DNA of 9,739 nucleotides from Euryarchaeota archaeon UBA257 (GTDB lineage Archaea; Thermoplasmatota; Poseidoniia; Poseidoniales; Thalassarchaeaceae), in NCBI GenBank assembly GCA_002498985.1, contig DAJO01000015.1, forward strand, positions 1 to 9,739, in the 5' to 3' direction. Position 1 is the stretch's first letter; every line of letters starts with the position of its first letter. Made by a program: the position numbers and the translations under genes. Shown here piece after piece: positions 1 through 6,254 of the stretch. The notes under the pieces were generated by a model, which worked only from the letters and a program-made list of their open reading frames with translations, did not search any database and was not told where the DNA came from.

Positions 1-216
1 GAAGATGGTTCAGAAATGACAAATAAAATGTGGGAAATACGGGCTATGAAGAAACTGATATACCTAATATTCCCTTTCAGTTTCTACTTTGGAGCGTACG
101 ATTTAGCTCGTATTTCACAACGTCATACTCATCAGTCAAATGTAGATTTACGTGTTGGCTCAATAGTTGCTCATGCTAACTCATTACCTCCTGCAAACAG
201 AAAACACATCAAGTAG
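1..216 (+). CDS. Unrecognised open frame, possibly the 3' end of a gene cut by the left edge
   Basis: The frame is open from base 1 to a TAG at 214-216; the first in-frame ATGs are at 16, 28 and 46. I do not recognise the product. From ATG 46 it would begin MKK, then a short hydrophobic run (LIYLIFPFSFYFGAY), then a polar tail rich in His, Arg and Asn with no motif I can name. It could be a small membrane-anchored protein, the tail of a longer protein, or non-coding. In favour of coding: it ends 9 bases before the TTG start of the next gene, whose ribosome binding site abuts its stop codon, as in an operon. Against: no recognisable domain, and more CGN arginine codons than the AGA-rich neighbours. 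The other two forward frames stop at 17-19 and 24-26, so a different upstream gene may end there. The reverse strand is closed in all frames. Confidence 0.35.
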   Translation, partial: EDGSEMTNKMWEIRAMKKLIYLIFPFSFYFGAYDLARISQRHTHQSNVDLRVGSIVAHANSLPPANRKHIK

Positions 217-222
217 GGTGAG
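217..222 (+). promoter_or_regulatory. Ribosome binding site GGTGAG for the TTG start at 226
   Basis: GGTGAG directly follows the TAG of the upstream frame and lies 3 bases before TTG 226. It matches the archaeal anti-Shine-Dalgarno (GGAGGTGA-type). There is no in-frame ATG near the family's usual N-terminus, so this site supports TTG as the start. Confidence 0.5.
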
Positions 223-225
223 ATT

Positions 226-828
226 TTGGATAAAGAAGTACAAGAGGTATTGGAAGGAAATTGTATAGTTTACCCCACATCTACTCTTCCAGCTTTAGGA
301 TGTGCTTTAACATCTAAATCTCTGGATGAATTATATAGAATTAAAAAAAGACCAAATGAAATGATAGTTAGTGTAGGAGTTAGTAACCTAAAACAGGCAT
401 CAGAATTAGTTTACTTGACTGATGATTTAGAAGACTTCATTTCAGCATTTCCAGAAGGTTCTCTAACAATCATTCTCCCCGCAAAAGAACGATTAGATAA
501 TAGATTAGGAGGAGATAAAATAGCAATCCGTATTTTAGCCGACCCCATCGCTAAAAAATTAATTGAAAACACAGGTCCATTAACTGCAACTTCTGCAAAT
601 ATTAGCGGTTCGGAACCTTTGAGAGATTGTGAAATGGCTGCAAAAACACTTTCTTCTTCGGAGAATATGGTTTCATATCTATCGGGCACTTGTTCGGGAG
701 GAGCACCCAGTACCTTGATAGCATGGTATACGGTCTGTAAATCACCCAACAGTAACGAGATTGAGGTTTTGAGAGAAGGTTTGGTCGGGAAAAGGGAGAT
801 TCTAGAATGGTGGAAGAAGCGGATTTAA
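226..828 (+). CDS. tsaC: L-threonylcarbamoyladenylate synthase (YrdC/Sua5 family)
   Basis: The enzyme makes threonylcarbamoyl-AMP from threonine, bicarbonate and ATP, the first step of the t6A37 modification in ANN-decoding tRNAs; KEOPS would then transfer the group. At 200 residues it is a YrdC domain only, without the C-terminal Sua5 domain that many archaeal homologues carry. Visible family motifs: KKRP at 40-43, SLTIILPA at 79-86, Arg102 in IAIRIL, GPLTATSANISG at 117-128, GAPST at 159-163 and VLREG at 181-185. The N-terminal loop reads YPTSTLPALG (16-25) where the family usually has YPT(D/E)TVYGLG; this is a variant, not a loss. The start is TTG, chosen because GGTGAG precedes it and the domain begins at once. 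Its last 22 bases overlap the next gene, so the two are probably cotranscribed. Confidence 0.93.
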   Translation: MDKEVQEVLEGNCIVYPTSTLPALGCALTSKSLDELYRIKKRPNEMIVSVGVSNLKQASELVYLTDDLEDFISAFPEGSLTIILPAKERLDNRLGGDKIAIRILADPIAKKLIENTGPLTATSANISGSEPLRDCEMAAKTLSSSENMVSYLSGTCSGGAPSTLIAWYTVCKSPNSNEIEVLREGLVGKREILEWWKKRI

Positions 829-1817
829 AACAATGGAGAGACGCTGGTCACGTTGCTAGAAGGACTTTAGAAGGGATAAAAGATGAAATTCAAGAAGGAA
901 AATCTTGGATTGAAGTAATTGATTCTGCGGAGAGATTTATCAGGAGACATGGGGGTCAGGCAGCATTTCCAGTTACAATCTCTGTAAACGATATTGCCGC
1001 TCATTTTACTTCTAGTCATCATGATTTACCTCCAGAAGGATGGGACAAGCCAATGATTTTTGAAAAGGGAGATCTTGTTAAATTAGATGTTGGAGTCCAT
1101 ATCAAAGGTGCTTTAGCAGATAATGCGTTAACATTAGAAGTTGGTAATGGGAAAAATCATACAGATCAAATTAAAGCCGCTAAAGAGGCAAGAGATGCTT
1201 CTATAGAAAAAATGCATCCAGGAACTTCTTGGCATGAGATAGGTAAAGCGGCTGAACAAGTAACGAAAGATGCTGGATTTCAACCTATCAGAAATTTATG
1301 TGGTCATCAACTAGAAAGATGGAACTTACATTCTGGAACCTCAATACCTTCATTTGCTTGTGGACCAAACTCGGGTTTCAAAGGAAATGCAGAAGTTGGA
1401 GGTGTTTATGCTATTGAACCATTTAATACTACGGGAGAATCAGGTATGGTAGAGAATATTCCTCCATCTGGATCTTCGAATATCTTGAGAGTTACCGGAG
1501 ACGTTTCAATACGTAAAGCACTTTCAAAAGGTAAATTAAAGCCACTAGGTGCAACAATGGCTAGATACATAGAAGAGCGTTATAATACTCTTCCATTCGC
1601 TGCTAGATGGGCATATCCATTACTGGAAAAACCATTTCCAAACGAAGATCAAGAATCTCTACAAAAGAAATGGAAAGCAATGACTAAAAAATTAACTTCG
1701 ATTAGATTCTTAGAAGTTTACGAAGCTTTGAGAGATGTAGATGGAGGAAATGTAGGTCAATTCGAGCATACAGTTATTGTCACAGATGGCGGCCCAGAAG
1801 TATTAACCGTACTTTAA
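807..1817 (+). CDS. map: Methionine aminopeptidase, archaeal type II
   Basis: A cytosolic dinuclear-metal peptidase that removes the initiator Met from new proteins. The five metal ligands of the pita-bread fold are visible: Asp94 and Asp105 (LDVG...ADNA, spacing 11), His167 (CGHQLE), Glu204 (AIEPF) and Glu320 (QFEHTV). His66 in AAHFTS and His175 in NLHSGTSIP match the conserved substrate-side histidines. It is 336 residues, longer than the roughly 295 of many archaeal enzymes. Much of the excess lies between Glu204 and Glu320, where the type II helical insert sits (about 225-300), and some at the N-terminus. ATG 807 lies inside the end of the preceding gene in another frame, with GGGAGAT at 794-800 six bases upstream, which supports translational coupling. 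The gene is convergent with the EamA transporter gene. Confidence 0.96.
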   Translation: MVEEADLKQWRDAGHVARRTLEGIKDEIQEGKSWIEVIDSAERFIRRHGGQAAFPVTISVNDIAAHFTSSHHDLPPEGWDKPMIFEKGDLVKLDVGVHIKGALADNALTLEVGNGKNHTDQIKAAKEARDASIEKMHPGTSWHEIGKAAEQVTKDAGFQPIRNLCGHQLERWNLHSGTSIPSFACGPNSGFKGNAEVGGVYAIEPFNTTGESGMVENIPPSGSSNILRVTGDVSIRKALSKGKLKPLGATMARYIEERYNTLPFAARWAYPLLEKPFPNEDQESLQKKWKAMTKKLTSIRFLEVYEALRDVDGGNVGQFEHTVIVTDGGPEVLTVL

Positions 1818-1964
1818 CGAAGAAAATCTAGATTTACACATCTTTTACACTTTAACCTAAGAAGGATTATGAATTACCTACCCATATCAATCATCGTACA
1901 GGTCGTAAGGTTCTGCTGAGTGCATCCCATCCCCTCGCTAATATCTCTCGCCCTGTACACCTAA
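1818..1964. other. Convergent intergenic region with a 7-bp inverted repeat
   Basis: This 147-base gap separates two converging stop codons. Bases 1918-1960 are pyrimidine-rich and less AT-rich than the flanks. GTACAGG (1896-1902) and CCTGTAC (1952-1958) can pair around a 49-base loop; read on the minus strand, the loop could also form short inner helices (GAGG with CCTU-like pairing, UGC with GCA). A perfect 7-bp match within 150 bases is expected by chance fairly often. A T4 run at 1842-1846 is the only hint of a + strand terminator. I see no ORF with a recognisable product and no tRNA. Confidence 0.3.
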
Positions 1965-2888
1965 TTATCTCTCAGTGTTAACTCTAGTATTACCAAATAT
2001 AGTCACAGAAATTACTGAACCAAGAATTAACAATATTCCCATAGATTGTTGCAAAGATGGTTCTTCATCTAAAATCAATAATCCCCAGATTATGGTTAAA
2101 ACCGGTTGTAAAAGTACTGCGAAAGAGGTTTTGGCACCAGGCAGTCTTGGTAATGCATAAGTTATTGCAATCCATCCTGCCACTTGACAGCAAATTGCTA
2201 ATAGAATTAGCCAAGCATGGCTCGGCCAAGCAGGTTGTAGAATTATTGGTTCAACACCGAGCGAATTTAAAGGCATTATCCCAATTAAAAGAAGCCCCGC
2301 CGCAGCACCTGCTGTAGCATCAAACTGGAGATTTTGCGCAGGAGCCATTTCTCTATTTGAGTATCTATATACAATCAAAAATGAGGAATAAAAAATCGCC
2401 GCGAAAACTCCGGCAATCACTCCTTTGAATGGATCTTCACCATAAGGCTCATCATCCCATATTCCAGATATTAAAGCCAAACCTAACACTACAACTGGTA
2501 AAGCAAAAAGAATCGATTTGTTTGGTTTCTCTCCAAGAAATTTCCAACTTACTAGTGTGACAATAATGACTTGTGAATTACCAATCATAGTTGCTATTCC
2601 AGTTCCAATGTAATCAATAGCAGTATGATAGCCTACAAAATCTAATGAGATCAATAATCCAGCAAATAATGTCAGAAAACGAGATTCTCGACTACGGGTA
2701 TCTTTCGAATTAAGAAGGAAAATTAACAATATCAATACCGGAAGGGCATATGCCATACGAAAAAACGCCCCTGTTACGGGATTGGTTTCGGAATACTGAT
2801 AGAATAATGGTGCGAAAGAAATTAGTGTCGAACCAAATAGAGCAATCAACATATTTTTTCGGTCACCATTGACCGGCATTGATTCCAT
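1965..2888 (-). CDS. EamA/DMT-family membrane transporter
   Basis: A 307-residue protein with about ten hydrophobic segments (roughly 12-30, 38-59, 70-90, 96-117, 126-143, 155-174, 190-206, 224-243, 250-272 and 281-299). They form two halves that each carry the EamA signature: FLGEKP near 117-122 and ILDEEPS near 272-278, each just before the last helix of its half. DMT carriers move small metabolites such as amino acids, nucleosides or drugs across the cytoplasmic membrane; the substrate cannot be read from sequence. ATG 2888 is 1 base after the glutaredoxin stop. A second in-frame ATG at 2879 is 9 bases from a GAGTGAG that overlaps that stop, and may be the true start. As the last gene of a packed operon with bolA and a CGFS glutaredoxin, it may carry something linked to thiol or iron metabolism, but that is only inference. 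Confidence 0.9.
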   Translation of the reverse strand: MESMPVNGDRKNMLIALFGSTLISFAPLFYQYSETNPVTGAFFRMAYALPVLILLIFLLNSKDTRSRESRFLTLFAGLLISLDFVGYHTAIDYIGTGIATMIGNSQVIIVTLVSWKFLGEKPNKSILFALPVVVLGLALISGIWDDEPYGEDPFKGVIAGVFAAIFYSSFLIVYRYSNREMAPAQNLQFDATAGAAAGLLLIGIMPLNSLGVEPIILQPAWPSHAWLILLAICCQVAGWIAITYALPRLPGAKTSFAVLLQPVLTIIWGLLILDEEPSLQQSMGILLILGSVISVTIFGNTRVNTER

Positions 2889-2889
2889 C

Positions 2890-3216
2890 TCACTCGGAAG
2901 AACTTTCGGAAATCATCTTTTGTAATTCCCCACTCTCGTACATTTCCAATGCTATATCGGAACCGCCAATTAGTTCTCCATTAATAAAAATCTGAGGCAT
3001 TGTTGGGAAATCAGACCAAGCACAAATAGATGGAATTGCTCTAGGGTCAGAAAGAACATCTATACTTGCCCATTTTTCTTCCAATTGTCCCAAAACAGTG
3101 GCTGCCCTGTTACTAAAACCACATCTTGGTTGCTCGGGGGTACCTTTCATAAACAACACAATTGGGTTATTGGTTACTATCTCTTGTAATTCATCTGGGG
3201 TCCAATTAAAACTCAT
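2890..3216 (-). CDS. grxD: Monothiol glutaredoxin, CGFS type (Grx4/Grx5-like)
   Basis: A 108-residue single-domain protein. CGFS glutaredoxins hold a glutathione-ligated [2Fe-2S] cluster and pass it to targets or to BolA; they are poor disulfide reductases. Family residues are in place: Lys24 in MKGTPEQP, CGFS at 32-35, the cis-proline loop TMP at 72-74 and GGSD at 84-87, the glutathione-contact positions. Phe70 replaces the Trp usual before PT. I choose ATG 3216 because GGAGTGA (3228-3222) lies 5 bases before it; the in-frame GTG at 3225 falls inside that Shine-Dalgarno site and would add only three residues. It lies 5 bases after the bolA stop and 1 base before the transporter start, so all three are surely cotranscribed. 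The gene symbol follows the E. coli homologue. Confidence 0.94.
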   Translation of the reverse strand: MSFNWTPDELQEIVTNNPIVLFMKGTPEQPRCGFSNRAATVLGQLEEKWASIDVLSDPRAIPSICAWSDFPTMPQIFINGELIGGSDIALEMYESGELQKMISESSSE

Positions 3217-3221
3217 TTTAT

Positions 3222-3228
3222 TCACTCC
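3222..3228 (-). promoter_or_regulatory. Ribosome binding site GGAGTGA deciding the glutaredoxin start
   Basis: Read on the minus strand, GGAGTGA overlaps the bolA stop codon (TGA) and is followed by five bases and ATG 3216. It is near-perfect to archaeal GGAGGTGA, and its overlap with the bolA stop suggests translational coupling. It argues against the GTG at 3225. Confidence 0.6.
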
Positions 3229-3548
3229 TTTTTTTCTCTACGGATATGCACTCCAAAAAATTCTGTTTTTTTCTCAGAGTGAGGGTCAAAGGCTGTATCA
3301 AGTGTTGATTCTGCTTGTTCAATAGTCATACATTTCAAATCTAAAGCATGAACAATATTTTGTGCAATATATGGCTTAAAGTGATTTAAGATTGGTCTCT
3401 GTCTTTGTAATGGTCTGACTCCTAAATAAGAATCTGAAACTACACGTACATGAAAATGGTCTCCACTACCGTGTAAATCAGTAGCTTCAATATTTGCGTC
3501 AGGGACTATTTTTTGTATCTCTGAAACCATCCACGCTTCGGTCACCAT
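3222..3548 (-). CDS. bolA: BolA-family protein, partner of CGFS glutaredoxin
   Basis: A 108-residue protein with the BolA fold signature: a short helix with IVPDANIEATDLHGSGDHFHVRVVS (14-38), the RPLQRQRP segment (45-52) and the invariant His67 in NIVHALDLK. BolA proteins bind monothiol glutaredoxins and share a [2Fe-2S] cluster. His67 is the expected ligand, with His31 or His33 in the loop as the other; the loop has no Cys, so this is the H-type rather than the C-type. The segment after about residue 80, with an acidic/basic tail ending RREKKE, is a little longer than in minimal BolA proteins. ATG 3548 is preceded only by a weak GAGAG; an alternative ATG at 3530 would still keep the domain. 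It lies 54 bases after the epimerase gene with no evident terminator, and next to its expected glutaredoxin partner. Confidence 0.92.
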   Translation of the reverse strand: MVTEAWMVSEIQKIVPDANIEATDLHGSGDHFHVRVVSDSYLGVRPLQRQRPILNHFKPYIAQNIVHALDLKCMTIEQAESTLDTAFDPHSEKKTEFFGVHIRREKKE

Positions 3549-3602
3549 GTATACTCTCTAGCTACCGCCCTCTTTGAACCTCGCTGATGAAATACTTCAA
3601 TT

Positions 3603-4277
3603 TTACAATGCTGAGGTGATTTCTTTTAGATTCTCTTCGACAGTTCCGTTGTCATTTATGATACCACTACCAATTACTGCGACATCTATGCCCCAACTCT
3701 TGACTAAAGATGCATTGTAGTGTTTTATTCCACCATCTATCATTAATTTTGTGGGAAGTCCTCCGGAGTCAATCTGATTATTTATTGCTAATCGAAACTC
3801 ACGAATCTTCGATTCCATTTCTGGCATAAATGATTGTCCTCCTTTGCCAGGAACTACACTCATTACAAGTACAAGATCAAGTTTTGACAAATATGGAAGT
3901 ACTTCAGATGCAGGTGTATCTGGATTAAGCACAATACCTGCTTGACAGCCACTTGAATGAAGATTGTCGATAAGGACGTTGGCATCATTTACAGCCTCAA
4001 TATGAAAGATGACTAAATTGACTCCGGCATCCACGTATTGCTCCCATGTTTCTTCAGCATTAGTAATCATTAAATGACAATCGATAAAAATTTCAGGACC
4101 TAATTTTTGACGTATACTACGGACTAAAGAAGGACCAAAAGTGATTGTTTTATTGATTACCCAATTGCCATCCATAACATCAAGATGAATCCAATCAATT
4201 CCTTCGGATACTAGTTCTTCCATCAGTTTACCTAACTCACAAAAGTCGGCTGTAAGTATACTAGGAGCTATCTGCAT
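3603..4277 (-). CDS. rpe: Ribulose-phosphate 3-epimerase
   Basis: A cytosolic TIM-barrel enzyme that interconverts D-ribulose 5-phosphate and D-xylulose 5-phosphate in the non-oxidative pentose phosphate pathway. The family motifs appear in order: APSILTADF (4-12), HLDVMDG (31-37), DCHLMI (66-71), MSVVPGKGGQSF (139-150) and DGGI (181-184). The metal and acid/base residues correspond to His31, Asp33, His68 and Asp181. The length of 224 residues is typical. The usual phenylalanine in the GHFVPN loop is changed (GNWVIN, 37-42), a mild variation. ATG 4277 is preceded by GAGGATAGGTT. It opens the minus-strand group rpe-bolA-grx-eamA and faces the thioredoxin gene across a shared promoter region. 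Homology to bacterial and eukaryotic Rpe is clear; many Euryarchaeota lack this enzyme. Confidence 0.96.
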   Translation of the reverse strand: MQIAPSILTADFCELGKLMEELVSEGIDWIHLDVMDGNWVINKTITFGPSLVRSIRQKLGPEIFIDCHLMITNAEETWEQYVDAGVNLVIFHIEAVNDANVLIDNLHSSGCQAGIVLNPDTPASEVLPYLSKLDLVLVMSVVPGKGGQSFMPEMESKIREFRLAINNQIDSGGLPTKLMIDGGIKHYNASLVKSWGIDVAVIGSGIINDNGTVEENLKEITSAL

Positions 4278-4398
4278 AACCTATCCTCTGGTCAATACGA
4301 TAAGCCCAAGGTACTCAATAGTTACTACTAAAGTTATGATTTAAAATAACAAATTATTATTAGGGGTAATTAGAACTCGAAGTTTGTTGGTTGTGAGT
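4278..4398. promoter_or_regulatory. Divergent promoter region between rpe and trx
   Basis: A 121-base AT-rich spacer. TTTAAAATA at 4340-4348 is a TATA-like box. On the + strand it would place transcription start near 4370, about 30 bases before the thioredoxin ATG. Its complement reads TATTTTAAA, which would place a minus-strand start near 4318 and leave about 40 bases of leader for rpe. The same A/T core may thus serve both directions. No operator-like palindrome stands out. Confidence 0.45.
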
Positions 4399-4716
4399 AT
4401 GGGCCGGGTAGTAGATGCGAGTGATGCAGAGTTTGATATGGTGACGAAAAGTAGTGAATGGGTACTGGTGGACTTCTGGGCGCCTTGGTGTGGACCTTGT
4501 AAGATGATTGCACCTATTCTAAATCAAATAGCAGAAGAAAGAGATATTACAATTGCTAAAGTAAACACAGATATGAATCCTCTATCAATGGGTAAATTCG
4601 GTTTCAGAGGTATTCCTGCTTTGGTCTTATTCCACAATGGACAGGCTGTTGACCAGATGACAGGGGCAAGACCAAAACCTATGTTCGACCAGTGGCTTGG
4701 AAAATATATGAATTAG
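4399..4716 (+). CDS. trxA: Thioredoxin
   Basis: A 105-residue cytosolic thiol-disulfide oxidoreductase. The active site WCGPC is at 30-34, the buried Asp25 in VDFWA and the cis-proline Pro73 in GIPAL are present, and the size is classic. I choose ATG 4399 because it gives the family's usual N-terminus; in-frame TTG 4384, TTG 4387 and GTG 4393 would add up to five residues (LVVS-like). None has a clear Shine-Dalgarno site, so the start is not settled. The gene stands alone between the divergent promoter and a convergent regulator gene, whose stop codon overlaps its TAG by 3 bases. Its reductant (thioredoxin reductase) is not in the window. Confidence 0.96.
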   Translation: MGRVVDASDAEFDMVTKSSEWVLVDFWAPWCGPCKMIAPILNQIAEERDITIAKVNTDMNPLSMGKFGFRGIPALVLFHNGQAVDQMTGARPKPMFDQWLGKYMN

Positions 4717-6251
4717 TTTAAGCCTAATTTTTTGGCCCTATCGTCGAGAGGAGTGCCTACTTCTCTTAGTAATCGAGAACGAAGAGCTTCATGTAACCAC
4801 ATACCTCCTTCTAATTCCAACATTAAACCCCTTTCAATTAAATTCTTAGGAGGTTTTCCATTAAAATTGGAGGCTTTCGCTAAAATTTTCCAGGGAACCG
4901 GTATATCTGAAACTGCTAAAAAGGCTAATAATTCCCTATGATCTTCTGGTAGTACATCAAGAATCTCTTCGTCAAGAAATCTAAGCCAATCTTCATGCAA
5001 AGCATTACCATATATCTCTAATAATTCAAGGGCTAAAGGATGTCCTCCCGTTACTGTAAAAATCTCTTCAACTGGTGCATTATTTGATATTTCTAAATCA
5101 TCTAACCATTCTTTAATTTCCTCTAAATTTAAGCCGGATAAAATTAATTCTTCGACTTTACCTCTGGTATGTACATCGCGCCGATCATAAAAAGCAAGAT
5201 TAGATCTAGAAATAAGTAATAGACGCATTTTTGTTGATTCCGATACTTGTAGTAATGAACCGAAAAAGTTCGCTCCATCTGTACCTATATTATGCACATC
5301 ATCAAGAATAACAAGTATCTCTGAAAAGTTATTTTCTAATAAATTCTTTTCATCTAACAAATGAGCAGTTAATCTTCTCCGAAATAAGTCAATATTAAAG
5401 ATCGCTCCTGGTTTAAGGGGGAGAGATTCCAATATACCATAAGGGTCTGAAGATATATCATCTGAACCCACCCCAATACGGTGTAATAGACTAGTTGCTA
5501 TACCTAACGAAGTATCCCAAGGCTGACAAGGATAATACATAGCTTGAATATTATTATTTGAGGAAAACAGATTCTCCATCCAAAATGAAACTAGGGTAGT
5601 TTTCCCACAACCAGCAATTCCGGAAAGAACAAACATAGGAGTCTTTGATTGATACCACTTATTGATTATTTCCTTCTCCAATGAACGGCCATGAACTTCT
5701 CTAGTTTCAGGTGGTCCAGTATGGTAAGTTGAGTGAGCTCCCGAAAGTAATGAGATAGAACCGGGTGTAATCTTTTCTTCTGAGCGTATAATTGCACCGA
5801 ATCTAATATCTCCAAAATTCAATACACCTTCGTGTTGGGCATGCATCAAAACTTGCAATAATGTGAGTTCTGTTTGTAATTTCTTAGAGGCTTCATCAGC
5901 TCTTATCTCCAATAGTTTACCTTTTTTGTCCCGGATTAAAATCTTCATTGAACGTAATTTCTCAATACTATTTCTAGCAATTTTACGCCCTTCTTCGGTT
6001 AACTGCCATGTTTTTTGACGACGTTCTTCACCTCTAACCGCTCTAGTGTGTTCCGATACTAAACCATCTGAAATCAACTCTCTCATAGAACGTGAGACAT
6101 TTGGCAAATGAAGAGCACATACTTCTGCAATTCCTGGCCTAGTCATTTCAAATGTTACAAGATAATGATCTGCTTGGTGATCTTGTTCCCAAAGATGGGC
6201 TAATATACGATCTGAAACGGACACATTGACCCGTGAATCTGTAGCCGCCAT
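4713..6251 (-). CDS. Winged-helix STAND-type ATPase, putative transcription regulator
   Basis: A 512-residue soluble protein without signal peptide or membrane segment. Residues 10-95 form a MarR-like winged helix (RPGIAEVCALHLPNVSRSM as recognition region, then ISDGLV and LTEEGRK). A linker of about 95 residues follows. At 187-193 HGRSLEKE resembles the GRxxE entry motif of STAND NTPases. Walker A is GIAGCGKT at 211-218, Walker B ILVILDDVH at 312-320, sensor-1-like LLLISRS at 344-350, and GGHPLAL at 402-408 matches the STAND GxP motif. Residues 435-500 look like a second winged helix (LHEALRSRLL). No TPR, WD or LRR sensor repeats follow, unlike most MalT- or Apaf-like members. It is probably an ATP-switched DNA-binding regulator; its target is unknown. 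ATG 6251 is set by GAGGT three bases upstream. The stop overlaps the thioredoxin stop by 4 bases, tail to tail. Confidence 0.82.
   Translation of the reverse strand: MAATDSRVNVSVSDRILAHLWEQDHQADHYLVTFEMTRPGIAEVCALHLPNVSRSMRELISDGLVSEHTRAVRGEERRQKTWQLTEEGRKIARNSIEKLRSMKILIRDKKGKLLEIRADEASKKLQTELTLLQVLMHAQHEGVLNFGDIRFGAIIRSEEKITPGSISLLSGAHSTYHTGPPETREVHGRSLEKEIINKWYQSKTPMFVLSGIAGCGKTTLVSFWMENLFSSNNNIQAMYYPCQPWDTSLGIATSLLHRIGVGSDDISSDPYGILESLPLKPGAIFNIDLFRRRLTAHLLDEKNLLENNFSEILVILDDVHNIGTDGANFFGSLLQVSESTKMRLLLISRSNLAFYDRRDVHTRGKVEELILSGLNLEEIKEWLDDLEISNNAPVEEIFTVTGGHPLALELLEIYGNALHEDWLRFLDEEILDVLPEDHRELLAFLAVSDIPVPWKILAKASNFNGKPPKNLIERGLMLELEGGMWLHEALRSRLLREVGTPLDDRAKKLGLN
4728..4733 (+). terminator. 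Oligo-T terminator candidate after the thioredoxin gene
   Basis: A run of six T, 12 bases after the thioredoxin stop, inside the 3' end of the convergent gene. Archaeal RNA polymerase commonly stops at oligo-T without a hairpin; none is visible here. Confidence 0.45.
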
Positions 6252-6254
6252 GAT

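Noticed and set aside
411..749. A 112-codon open frame on the minus strand
   Set aside because: It lies wholly antisense to the clear Sua5/YrdC-family gene, has no recognisable motif and is a shadow of codon bias.
1975..2317. Two open frames on the + strand (1975-2160 and 2057-2317)
   Set aside because: They are antisense to the EamA transporter gene, whose helices and paired motifs are unmistakable.
3216..3225. GTG 3225 as the glutaredoxin start, with a 4-base overlap with bolA
   Set aside because: The GTG lies inside the GGAGTGA ribosome binding site that is well spaced for ATG 3216.
3584..3614. C/D box sRNA: CTGATGA at 3584-3590 and CTGA at 3611-3614 with a 20-base guide-length gap
   Set aside because: The second half (C' and D boxes) is missing, and the second box lies inside the rpe gene on the opposite strand. 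Such short motifs occur by chance.
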